64,000 bases of DNA. Source: Struthio camelus (Eukaryota; Chordata; Aves; Struthioniformes; Struthionidae). Shown here in pieces: positions 1 to 12,060 of this stretch. Where the stretch lies: assembly GCF_040807025.1 (NCBI RefSeq), contig NC_090943.1:140826764-140890763 (forward strand), read 5' to 3'. Position numbers and translations under genes: made by a program. A model generated the notes under the pieces. The model searched no databases. It saw only the letters and a list, made by a program, of their open reading frames with translations, and had not been told where the DNA came from. Position 1 is the first letter of the stretch, and every line of letters starts with the position of its first letter.

Positions 1-3000
1 AGCAGGACATGCTGCACAGCACTGAATTGGGACTTCTATTTTTTATGGCTTTCTCGAACATTAAATACTGTGTGAGAAAAACATTGTTCAAACTTAACCA
101 TCTGTCTTTGCTTTCTTTTAAGTACATTACAATCATCAGTAATCATTTTAAGCCTAAAATCAGTAAACCTGGCTGTACTTGTGGGACAGTAATTGTGGCA
201 GTTAAAAGTAGCTTATGCAGCAATAGAAATGTTTTGGGGTTTTTTTAAGTGAATTTATTAGAAACTTCTTGTTTTTAAATGGAGCTACTCCATGTTAAAG
301 TGGCACCGTCTATTATCCTAAGCTGAGAGAGAAATGGTTTCCTTGTTAACAGTTTTCTAGATATCAATAATTTTTTCACAATTTTAAGTGGGAGGAAAGG
401 TTTAAATTATTCAACTTTTCAAAGCTAAAGTCCTAGAGGAAGAAAAAAAAACTCAAGCTCAAGGCGAACATTTTGCTTTGACAATTTCAAAATATATCTT
501 TTCGATGTGACTTCTTAAATATGCTATTAACTTTAATTTTCTAAACAAAAATAACTTTGAATGGAAAAGCCATTTAGTTAGAAACTACGAAAACATTCTG
601 ACAGTTCCAAAATTTTATTTCCACAATCCTTTCTAAGTCAAGATAGTTGTGAAAGCCAGTCTCAATTTCTGTAAATCAGCATGTTCCGCATTCGAAAATT
701 TTATTACAAGAACGACACAAAGGCTCCCACCTCACAAGGCCTTTTCCAAAGAGCCTGTTATTCTCACACCCTGCTAAGAGCTGCCACCGCAGCAAGCACG
801 CTGTCTTTACACAATGCCTCTTACTGAGGGACTGCATCCTGCTACCAACTGCAGCTCTAAACCACTACGACACAAAGACTGCTAACTGCTAGCAGAGGTG
901 TTCGGTGCTCACAGAGTCATGGTATAACGGTATCTGTGACACTTCGGTTTGTGCCACCCTGTGAGGCCACTCTGAACTGCCCGTAACTTTTTTGCTGCCG
1001 GAACAAGGAAACTGCACACACCCCACCACAGCGCAGGGATAGGATGGGAGAGGGAGAAGGAAGAAGGGAGAAAGGAGCACTGCTAAATGTACAGTCTCTT
1101 CAGGAGGAAGAAAGAAAGAAAAAAAGAGCCTAGAGGTAGAGCACGCTCTACTTTTCATCCCGCTACCCAGCAAAACTCCTCTATATCACCAGCAAAATGC
1201 CAGAATCAAACAGAGAGGAAGAACATGGGGTAGGAGAAACACTGCGCTTGCAAGCATCCCCTCATTCCTACCTCCTGAGAAAAGTTTCAGGCCCTTAGAA
1301 AGGTCACTTGGAAAAGATCAGCGTGAAGAGGAAGAAACTGGCCATCCCACTCACAACTCCTTGAAATCTCAAAGACTCCCTGTACAGAAGTACAATGGGG
1401 CCATCAGGACAATCACATGTGCTATCACAATTGTATCTTAATAATCACATTGAAAAACATTCAAACACTGATGGCACCCATCATGTGTTCCACCCCTCTG
1501 GACAAAGTACCTCTGGCTTGCAGGTCATCTCCTGGGCCTCTCTAGCCAACTCCCTAGTCACAGAGTGTCTGTCTGTTACCTCAGAAATGTCACCTTGAGG
1601 CTCTCCAGCCCTAAGATCAAGCACAGACTGCTCAGTAGCTCCAGCTTACAGCTTCGGATGCTCTCAGACTCTGTATTTCCTGTATCACAGAGTTAACAGC
1701 TGCTTTCACTACTCTCGAGTTCTACATCTCAAAACCCCAACCCCAGCACAGAGGCTCAAAAAAAAACCTGCTTTAATCCAAGGTACAACTTTCTGCTCTG
1801 CACGTTAGACCTGCTCAGGTGCTGAACAAGCGACCAGCCGGTTGGATATGCCAACTTCGTCCTGCAGCCTTATTAAACAGTCGAGGCCATACACAGTGAA
1901 AGACCTTTATAAGATTCAGACAGTTCTGTAGCCGAATAGGATAAAACCAAAAGTTGATTTCTGAACTGTGTGCAGAAAGACGTTCCAAGCCATCCCACTC
2001 TTCCTTTCTCTAGCATTGTCGGCATTAGGGGTTTTCTGTGTGCCTTGAGTGATTAAAGCCATCCAGCCTCTGGCCTCATGCCTTATAACTCCACCCAAGG
2101 CATGTTGTAATTCCCTAGAAATGCACTGTTTGTCAAGTTTTATTGTTTAATTACACTCTGGCTTTATTTTATTGATACATGTCTGTTTCTTGACTAGCTA
2201 CATGTGGGGTTTTTATGCCTCCGCAAGAAAGACCAGGGGAACACATGCCCCACAACTATTGTGACCAGAAATGTCATGTTTAGCACCTGTCTTCTGCATG
2301 CCTGAGCTGCTCACACTCCCACTAGGGGAAGCATGGCCTACCAATTTTCACGATGCTGGCAGCAATTTCTAGATTTTTCATACCTCAGAAGGGACAAAGT
2401 CATCATGTTGCATTGTACACCTCCAGACTCCCAATTCTGAGTTATCCTTTAAAACACCTTGCTAATTCCTTAGATAAGTAGAAGCAAACAAAGGAAGTGA
2501 GCATTCTTGGAAATATTCATTTTACTATTTTGGTGTAAGCAGGGATGTATTTTTCTTGGTAAATTTTTATTCCAAGAAGTGACAGCAGACTCAAAAAAAA
2601 AAAAAAAAGAATGAATAACAGATCTAAGAGGCTAATCAGCCAAAAAAATAAAAATAAAATAAAAGGGATTGATCTGGTCAGTCATTACTAGGTCTAAGGA
2701 ATTAGGTTTGCACTTTCTAGAAGCATGCAGTTCTTAAGATGCGGGAAAAGCAAAGCAGCCTGAAACAGCTACTTCTCGAGGCTTAGTCTAGCTGAGCACA
2801 CACAGAAATTTGTGGTAGTACTAGACAGGCTTGTAAGGTAGCATCCAGTATGAGGATAATTATTTTCACATCTAGAATCCCGAGGTCATTACTCATTTGA
2901 ATTCCCATGGAAGTTCATTAAGCAAAAGTGTGAAGAATTCCCCTCAAAATGTGTAAGTATCATAAGGGTTTTTACAGTAAATTGCAAAGTGTATTCAAAG

Positions 3001-5009
3001 TTGGATGATATGCTCTAAAATCACTCTTATTTTTATCAACCATTCTGAACCTATTCCTCTTTTTATTTTGCTCTAGTTTGATCAGCTGCAAGACATAAAC
3101 CTTACCTAGCTGGAAAATCCTTTCAAATAGGAAACGGCACGTTGAGAAATGCGTAAAGAAGGAAGAATAAGAAGTACTCTCTTTAAACATCATTTACCTC
3201 CTTTCATATTGCCCTTTCAGATGGCTGAAATTTGCCATCTGGATCCAGTAATGTCTTTTTGTTGCCTGATTCTGGGCCTCCACTGACCAGTATTTCCCAA
3301 AGCACACCATTGCTGATCAAGAGTTGCACTTTAGGCATCTAGAGCTCAACCATAAAACAATTATTTCTGTTTTGGCAGAGTTTGTCTCAGTTTGCAAACT
3401 TTCAGCCTGAGTCTGATGTGACTTACAGCAGTGTCAATATGCCCATCCAAAAAAATAACGCTAAGTAAACAGTTACTCCAATTTATGTTAACACAACTGA
3501 CAACAATATGCCTTCCTAAAAACTTTTGGTAGTCCAGGGGTAACAAACAAGTGATACAGATTTCATTATATAAACATATACATACATATACATATGACTG
3601 ATGGATACAGTTGACAATTAAATTTGTGGAACAGTCAAATCTCAAGCACAGGTAGGGGCATCCTGACCCTACCAGATCTAGGATGCTAGGGGCATCCTGA
3701 TCCTGCCAGAGCCTACAGAAACTATGCTTACATTAAAGAAACAATAACAACCTAGTCCTTTCGGCTGAAACACTCCTTCTGAGTGTGACATTGCAAAACA
3801 TGAACCAGAATGCTTTCTGAGTCTGCAGAAAGATGGTCTGAAAGAGTTACTGCCAGGATGTCTCTCCTGTGTTAATTGTTAACTCAAAAGGACTGCCTCA
3901 GGACATTGAAAATGCCCACACTGTTAACTATTTATTGCACAGGAAGGAGGGGGAGATTTGAGCCTCACTCTTCAAATCCTACAAACCATGAGAATGAGAA
4001 AAGAAAGCTAAGGTAACTGTTTAATAAAGTTCTGACTAGTATAGAGGGCATTTGCATGAGAATACACCTCTATTCCCTTCTCAGCAGAACATTATGTCCA
4101 CTTTTTACCTTCCATTCTCTCTCTCTTTGGTTTCTAACAACAATTAACACAAAAGCATATCTTTAAATTAAGGATTTGCACATCAAGCGTCAGTAGCAAA
4201 CTGATTTTAGAGCTAGCTTGTAACCAATAAAATAAAACATTATTAAACATCACACTGAGTGTTAAAAATCCAAGGACTTTTCCCCTGTCAATAGTCTAGG
4301 ATAACTCTACATATTAAAAGATATTGAAACAGCTTCATAAGTATTGTGGGCTGCTCACTAGACTGTTTCCCTAAGAGCGTCATGTTTTCTTGGTACTTAT
4401 GGCATGACACATCAATCATGAAACTTTTCAAGTATAGCCAACTTAAGGAGACTGTGAATCCCACAGCTGCAGGGGATCGGAGAGGCAATTTGTAAAGTAA
4501 CTTCTAATTACAAACTAGATTTTTGAGGGGAAAAGTTTCTTTTAAACATTTCGATGCTTTTATCACTCTTTGAGCCTGCTTTTTTTTAATTGGTTTGCCT
4601 TCCTATGAAACCAGTCAATGCGTAAGTAAATGAACAGTTATTTACCTGGCCTGTTACAAATATCAAGAAATCTATCCCATATTTAAGTAAGTCTTCTTCC
4701 TGGAAATTCTGGCATACTGAAGGGCTCTTCTAAATTTTCTAAAGCCTTTTTTGGCATTTTAAAAAACCAAAGTCACCACCAATTAAAAATACAGGTATCA
4801 GTCACATCAATCACTAAATGTTTTTTGGCATGATGTGTAGACTTCTGACCATACAAATAGGACAAAACTGGAACGGTAGAAACCTCCTTTCTGTAAGTGT
4901 AGTTGAAGCTATTAGATTTTTCATAGGAGTTTATGATTCCATACATCCCATAAAATAATATGGAACGACCATTAGAAAGTCTTAGTCCGCTTAATTTCTT
5001 ACATGGAAA
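1..5009. other. No recognised gene (positions 1-5009)
   Basis: AT-rich sequence with short chance frames, A-rich runs near 2593 and 2645, and the tandem repeat at 3653. If the CpG island drives a minus-strand gene, this could be intronic. Confidence 0.5.
3653..3715 (+). repeat. Two-copy tandem repeat, about 32 bp
   Basis: TAGGGGCATCCTGACCCTAC is repeated as TAGGGGCATCCTGATCCTGC, with a few substitutions and a slightly shorter second unit. Confidence 0.85.
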
Positions 5010-7160
5010 CCTGCCTGGTACCTTTGTGCAGTGTATTCATTTCCCTAGTTCTCCTGTGTCCTTGCTGAGATGGGGAACTAAAACTGCATGCAACCTTGGT
5101 ATAAGTAGTGGTTCAACAACGGTTTCTGTTTAGTTCTCTATTCCCTTCCTATTCATTCCTAAAGCTTTATTTGCCTTTTTGACTAGCTGTGAGCTAAAGT
5201 TTCCATGGACCTGCCTGCAACTATTTTTGAGATCTCTTTCCTGAACACTAACAGCTAATTTAGAGCCTAGCATTGAATAACATACAGTTGGGGCTGGTTT
5301 TCCTCCCTAAATGCATTAAATACATTTATTAACATAGAATTTCACCTGCCATTTTATATTTCAGTCATTCAGCATCATGACCTTTTTCTACAGCTCTGCA
5401 AAGGATTCTTGTGCCTGAACAGACCAACCTTGCCCTTCATCCTCCCTTCTGAATCCTTTCATAAAAACAGTAGGACCACGTACCCTGACTAACCTAGTAA
5501 GACTCTGCTGGAAACCTCCCTCTGTTGTGCAAACAGACATTTCTACCTCTCACGTCTTCCTCAGAAGGGAACTTTCCCACTTTCTAAGCATAATTATGGC
5601 TACAAGGAATGATGGTGGTGATGATGGTGGACCATGTTTTTAAAGAGGCAGTACACTGCATGCAACTGCCCTAAGCTCACTCCTTTAGAAAAACGGACTG
5701 GAATTGTGAAGCAGGGCTACAAGACCACGCTGCCTATCTCTCATGACACACATCCCTGTGACTACCCACCCGTTCTCCATTATAGCTTCTATCAATCGGC
5801 CTGCCACAAAGTCAGATACTCCAGACTGGCAACATAAATTGTCACCTTACATCCTCTAGTACTAAGGCCTGGACATATACTCCAGTTAACAGTTTGGCAA
5901 TTTCATATTTGTGTAATTTTAACTCCTGGGTAAATAGCATCTGTCCTCCAAATTTGGTAATGATCACGTTATACTCTTGGTCTAAAACTGTTCTGCTTCA
6001 ATTTGAGAAAATTTCTTCGCTTCACCTTGCGCAAAAAAACAGTGCAGCATGGAAATGTTTGTGAGCTCCTCCATAATGAATATCAGTAAAAAAAGATTTG
6101 ACTGGTATTTTCTGCCACATTTATCTTCTTTCAAGCATTGCTATTACACTCCTTTCATATACTGATTCTACAGATGCAGCAGTAGAGCTTCTGCTTCTAG
6201 GGAGTTTGAAATAGAAGACTTAATTTATTACTCTTGTGCCTTGGGCAAATTTTCTTCAAAGTCTTTTTGGCCTACAGTACTATATTTGACATGCAACTTG
6301 TGAAAGCTTATTCTTTTCTCTATATTCCTTATTTGGAATGACTTCCCCTTTTTGAGTATCTTTTACTTCTATAACTCTTTTTTAGTCTGTTTAGAAACTA
6401 TTTTTGAAAGTTAGAGCAAATGGATGTTACTTATCCAAAAAAAAAAAAAACCTAAAAAACCTTTATACTTAAACTTCACGGTATTGCAAGAAACTTACCA
6501 TGCGAGCTGTTTTATTTGCCTTTCACATAGACTTTCTTAGTTTTATCTAATATCTATTTTTGAAACTAAATTTTACAATGCTGGCTTGTTTCTGGCTTTT
6601 TCTCTCCCACAAAAATGTTGAGTCTCAGTACAGGGTGATCACTATTGCACTGACTCTTTGTTAATCACCTTTTGGACCATGTCCTGAGCAGTACTCAGGA
6701 CTAAATCAAAAGCTGTTTCTCCTCTTTTCTGTTCTTTGACTACTAAGAAATATCACTGATGGTGTCTCAAAAAATAGTTCCACCTTATTTTATCCCTATG
6801 TGACATTTATGCTGCTTACACAGAAATAACTGAAGTCTTTCATTATTATTGTTTTCTCTCCTTCAGGTTTTTCTGCTCTCTCTTCACATGCTACAATCAC
6901 TGTTAGTAGCCTAACTGGGTGATCAGTATTGTGACCACAATGTAATATTTGTCATATTTAGAATCCATAGGGATACCTTTATACAGTTAATTTATGTAGC
7001 TTGTTTAAGCCTGAATTTTAATGTGTCATGCTACTTTCCCAGCAGCAGATCTAATCTGCTATTCATATATGATTTGTATTCTTAATATTATAGTGGCTTT
7101 CCTTCCTTCTACCTATTGATATACTCATATTAATATCAGTTCAACACAAAGAAGATGCTT
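5010..7160 (-). mobile_element. Very old CR1/L3-like LINE remnant
   Basis: The + strand resembles the reverse complement of the widespread amniote CR1/L3-type coding region. The minus strand at about 5320-5370 reads a decayed KWQVKFYVNKC, from the RT block KWQMKFNVDKCKVMHIG of the family. Around 5160-5260 there are remnants of the block that reads VQERDL in intact elements. The 5890-6320 stretch matches the upstream RT part, and 6600-7160 the endonuclease part. Stops are frequent, so the element is long dead. The copy is continuous over about 2 kb, and its limits are approximate. Confidence 0.7.
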
Positions 7161-7849
7161 CCAGAGGGCTGAATAAATTCAGGGCACTTCTCTGTGGCTG
7201 ATGGCAGACACTGGTGTGCTAGCTCTGCCTGCCTTCCAAAGCAGTGGGAGAAGCCAGGCCTAGTCCTGCAGAGGCCACAGTGGCACCAGATAGGCTGCTG
7301 CTAGGTCCTTCTCATCTGCTGGGGAAGGCAATCTCACAAACATAATCTCGTATTAACATTGTTGCAGTGATTCATGAGATCCAGTATTCCTGCTTCATGA
7401 GCTGAGCGCAGGTGGAGAAAGGAAGTCTTTGGCTGCTGGTCAGCAAGGTGTGCCTCTGCGTTTGAGGTAAGGACCTGGACAGTTTAAAAACAAGGGAGGG
7501 AGACAGTTTTCCTCTCCTACCCTACCTCCTGAGCAAACTCCCTCAACACTGCAGACCAGCACATTTTAACAAATTGTAACAATTACAAGTTATTTATATC
7601 ACCATTTCCACTGAAGGGAAGCTACCTTTTCATTTAGTAATGAAATATAGGAAAAACGTGCAGAGTTTAAACATTTATTATTCTTGTCAAGATAGAACCC
7701 ATTTTTAATAATAATACCTGTTTGAGAAAAAAGTCACAACACGGTAGTACTTTAAAAGAGAGGAGCAACAAGTCCCTTCTTCCATATTGCTCCTCTGTGG
7801 TACAACAAATCATTATGACTATTTAAACTGGCCTCCTGATTACATAGGC

Positions 7850-8110
7850 TACAACTTCTGGTCGATTAAGAGGACATATCTTTTAGAAAGATATCAAACC
7901 TTGCTTTAAAGACTTCCTGTAGTAGGTAGTCCATTATATACCCTAGTAATTTTCCAATAATTACTTACCCTTGCTTAACTTATTTTTCAATTTATTCCCA
8001 GGTTAAATCTGATTAGCTTTAAATGTCCAGGCTTCAGATTTTGTAAACCCAATCTCCAAAGTAAAGAACCCTGAACTACCATCTATTTTTGCTCAGATAT
8101 GTATTTTTAA
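7850..8110 (-). mobile_element. Old CR1-like LINE 3' region fragment
   Basis: The + strand runs from an AGATATCAAACCTTGCTTTAAA-like block to TTAGCTTTAAATGTCCAGGC. This parallels the block in intact CR1 copies that reads 'tgaatatctccag...ggagactccacc' and ends in the 3' UTR. It is far more diverged than the CR1 copies at 24 kb and 54.6 kb. It may be the 3' end of the same lineage as the 5-7 kb remnant. Confidence 0.6.
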
Positions 8111-11100
8111 AATAACTACCAAGCCATCTTTCGTCTTTTTTTTTTCTGCATAGACTGAGTTCTCCTGTTGTTGCATTGAGGAAAAGTGTGAAGCTAAAAT
8201 GAACCAAAGAAGAAGCACAGTGGGAGTGAAGAGAAAGGTGATGATGCCAGCACTGGTTTTCTCATGTTTCCCAAAGGCAATTACTGTGCCAGTGTCCCAT
8301 GATGCAATGAGATACGGCTCACACCCAAATCCTCCAGCAGCTTCAGTTAAGTCCTCCAGGTATCAAAGCCAAAAACTTCATGGGTGTGTCAATTTTATTA
8401 GTGATGATTCAAATGATCACACAAAAGAAGCTCGTTGCATGGCTCAGCAAAAGATTATTCTAAGACTTAAATCCAAATCAAAAGCATGGGCATCTTGTTT
8501 TGCTGTTAACTGTCGGTTATTAATAATTACTTATATGATTCCACAAATCAACATAACATTAAAAAAAAAACAGGATAAGATCTGTTCTTTACAACGAACC
8601 ATAATTTTAGCAAAACACCTGCAGAACACATGCTTCTGCACTCAAGGAAATCAGTAAGGAACCTGGCAACTTCACAGAGCAGATTCCAAGTATAAAAACA
8701 ACAGAGGATCTCATTTCCCCCTACCCTATAGCACATGTATTACGTGTACATGCAAACAGGTTTTCTCCACTCCACAGTCCATCATTTGAACAAAGAGGGC
8801 ATCTTTCAGCTTCTGAGGCAACAAACAAGCCAATCCATGGTAGTCTTTTTTGATCCTGTTAGTCAAGGGAGCCACAAATACACTCCTAGGTCTCCTTCCT
8901 TGGCCTACGAAAGGCAGGTACTGAGTTTGCAGGCTCTCTCTACCACTCTGACCATCACCCAAATGGACAGATGAGAAGGAAGAGGCTCCAGAAATAAAAC
9001 AAACACAAAGAGCAGTTTTGGAGGGCCTGACTGGTGACAAAGAGAAACATTCTGGCTTAAAATTTCAGAATGTGACCTGAAAAACAAACACAGTAATTTC
9101 AGCTGAATTTCTCTAACAGACATCCTGCTCTTAGTATGCGATATCCAAGAGTTTTGATTCAGGGAGACTGTCTGTTGAAGTCAGTAAGGCCTTTCTCCAC
9201 AGTAAGGACCAAATAGGAACTGAACTGCAAGACTGATACAAGGTGCAAAAAAAGAAGATGGACTTACATAAGCAGGGACTGCTGAGTACATCATCTGTGG
9301 ATTTTGAAAAAAAAGAAAAAAAACTAGTAGAACGTATTTGGAATTAGAAGTATAAAGCAGAGAAATGACAGAAATGTAGCATAACAAACAAAATAAGCTT
9401 AAGCCTTTCCCAGCAGCAAAATACAATGTATACTCCTTTTCTATCAGTCATGCTACAGCAATGAACAAATCAAAGCAGGTAAAATGTCATGTAAGACCTG
9501 TGCTATTTATTTCTTTGACTTATATTTTTCAAAAAAAGTCATCCATAAATAAACCCAAATCTATTCCATTATTGCTCTTCATCCACAGGAGGGCAGACTG
9601 TAAGATTGGGAGGTTATCAGATGTTATTTCCCCGCAGCACAGGTGGTCCTGCGTTCCAGGCCCTTTTAAATTGCCTGTGCAAGCTAAACAAGCATATTAG
9701 AGACTGGGAAGAATTAACACCATTGCAAGGCTGAGAGTCCACAGCAGTATTAGCTACACCAAAGAAATGGACTGCATTTCCAAGTTACCCTGAAATATGA
9801 GAATATTTCATGAGAACGTGGGGATTCAGTTAAAAAAAAAAAATCAGTCACCATAAAGCACACTACTGCTTTCAAAACCTCTAGAATGAATAAAAATAAT
9901 ACAAGGTAAGAACATGATATTTATCCCACAAAAGAATCACAAATAGGGTTTCTGAAAACTCTCTTTAAGACAATCATCTAATTTACAGAGCACAGGGACA
10001 CTAGATTTATCTGTCCATTTCTGCTAATTGTGTAAGTTTAATTCTGCTCAGCTTCAGCATGAGTAATTCCCATTAATGACAATGGGGAGCTGTGAGGGTA
10101 TACTGAGAAAACAGACAGTACTGTACATAAAACGCTGATACAAATGTTCTGCTTTCTAATAATTCCCCCCCCCAAGATACTTAGTTTTATGAAATTATTT
10201 AATTGCCTGGATTCATTGTTGGATATAGGGCAGATTTTACGGACTGTAAAAATATAAAACTAAGGAAATTAAACTCTTGAGCACGAACAACGTGTGCCAA
10301 GGTTGTAAGAATGATATAAAAGATAATCATTACATAGCAGTGCCTTACAATATCACCACAACTACGGGGCTGTCAAGACTTCCTTCCTAAGTGTATACCC
10401 CTTTCTAACAATGCACGCAAGTTCTGCTGAAGCAGCACTGGCTATCTTGTTACGAGCACTGTGTGACTCTTAAAATAGACATTTTATTCTGATTAAAATG
10501 TAACATAAGAAAAATTTATTTTTGCACTCTGCACTCCTAGACCTGAGATGATGCGCACTGAAATACAGATGTGCCCTATCATTTCTAATACATGTGCTGA
10601 TGTTTTAGAAAAAAGATGAAGGAATATTGAATTATGTCTCAAATTCCTGGCTCCCTAAACTGTAACTTCTTTCTCTGTACTGTACAGGTTTGTATTTTCG
10701 GCAGCTGGGATTCTGGGTTTCCTATTTCAATTCATGCAGACTGCATATTTTCACAACATTTATCTTAAGGTCTTTTCCAGTCTTCACAGCATTTTAATGA
10801 AATTTTATTTAGATGATTAGTGATAGAAACTAATAATCTGACATTTTTATCATTTGATCAGTAGTTCGAAATCAAACACCAGCTCATTAATAATAACCAA
10901 AATTTACTTCTGTTCATATTTAGAGGACATTCCATATGGCCCAAATAGATATGTTTATTTTTATCACAATGTTCAGAGGGCATTGGTAACTGATGCTGAT
11001 GCATTTGGGGTTAGATCATTCAGAAATGTACCAGGAAATTGTTCTGCTATCCTTAGTCTATATAAATATCCTAATCATGATATATTATAATCAAAAGCTA

Positions 11101-11889
11101 GACAATACTGAATTACTTTCTGCCCAACAAGCGAAGTAGATGATAGGCAAATAGTTAGGGCACTCTAATACCTCCCTAAATCTATACCTCTTTTAAGCAT
11201 AGATTTCCATAGTCAAACTGCTGACCATTTTGGATTTCCACGAAAAGTTTCTCTCCATCCAGTGCACGGAGAATCCAGATACCCAGCATAAGACAGAGGA
11301 AATTGTGGAAGCTGAGAGAATAAAAATCACATAATGCCACACTGAACTGTTAATGACCTAAAACCATTGCTGGATCTAGACCTATTTATGTCATTTGCTC
11401 CCAATAAGACAGTTCCTTCAAAAGGCAGGTTAAGCAGCCACAAATGCAGGAAAAAAGTTTACCCAGGAATCCTTTGGCCCTACTGCTACACCATCAGTGC
11501 CACAGAAATCGTTTCACAACTCCCACGTCAGGAATAAGAATGAATAACCTCAATGCAGTCACTAAAAGTGAACCTAGCAGCAAAAACGTCAGCATAACGA
11601 GACTTAAATTCAGTAAAAAGCTTTATTTTCCCCATTCTTCTCAAATCATTTGGGCTCTTCAGAGGCTTTTTGGTTTTCTTTTAAAGACAAAGATGCATCT
11701 CTTGGAAGTATCTGTTTTTTGACAATAAGAAAACACTGAATTCAGACACTTTAAATATTCTATTTTCTATTTTTTCTCCACAGATATAAGAACACTTTAA
11801 AAAGCAAAGATTTATTTGGGACTAGTGACCGCCTGTACCTAAGGAGGCATTACAAGCTACTAATTAAGCAAATATACAGTTTTACTTTT
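8111..11889. other. No recognised gene (8.1-11.9 kb)
   Basis: The longest frame (152 codons, + strand, 8199-8657) has no recognisable domain, unusual composition or splice context. A palindromic CCCATTAATGACAATGGGG near 10068 resembles fragments common in old sauropsid repeats. Confidence 0.5.
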
Positions 11890-12060
11890 GCCTTGTCCCC
11901 TCATCACCTTGTCTTCCTCGCAGACTTGTCTAATCACTTCTTGCTCAGATGGCTAATATTGTACTCCAGTCCCCTGGGAGAAGGGACTGTCTTTTTAGCT
12001 TTTCATTCAGTCAGTGTGTAGAGCACAGAAAATGCTCTACAAATAATAATAAATATTTCA
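11890..12060 (+). repeat. Amniote SINE-like or MIR-like fragment
   Basis: The sequence has GGGAGAAGGGACTGTCTTTT, then GTAGAGCACAGAAAATGCTC, then a run of AATAATAAATA. This pattern is common in old interspersed repeats of sauropsids. The subfamily is uncertain. Confidence 0.5.

Noticed and set aside
8199-8657. 152-codon + strand open frame
   Set aside because: It has no recognisable domain, the composition follows the AT-rich background, and there is no promoter or splice context. Chance or old repeat sequence is more likely.
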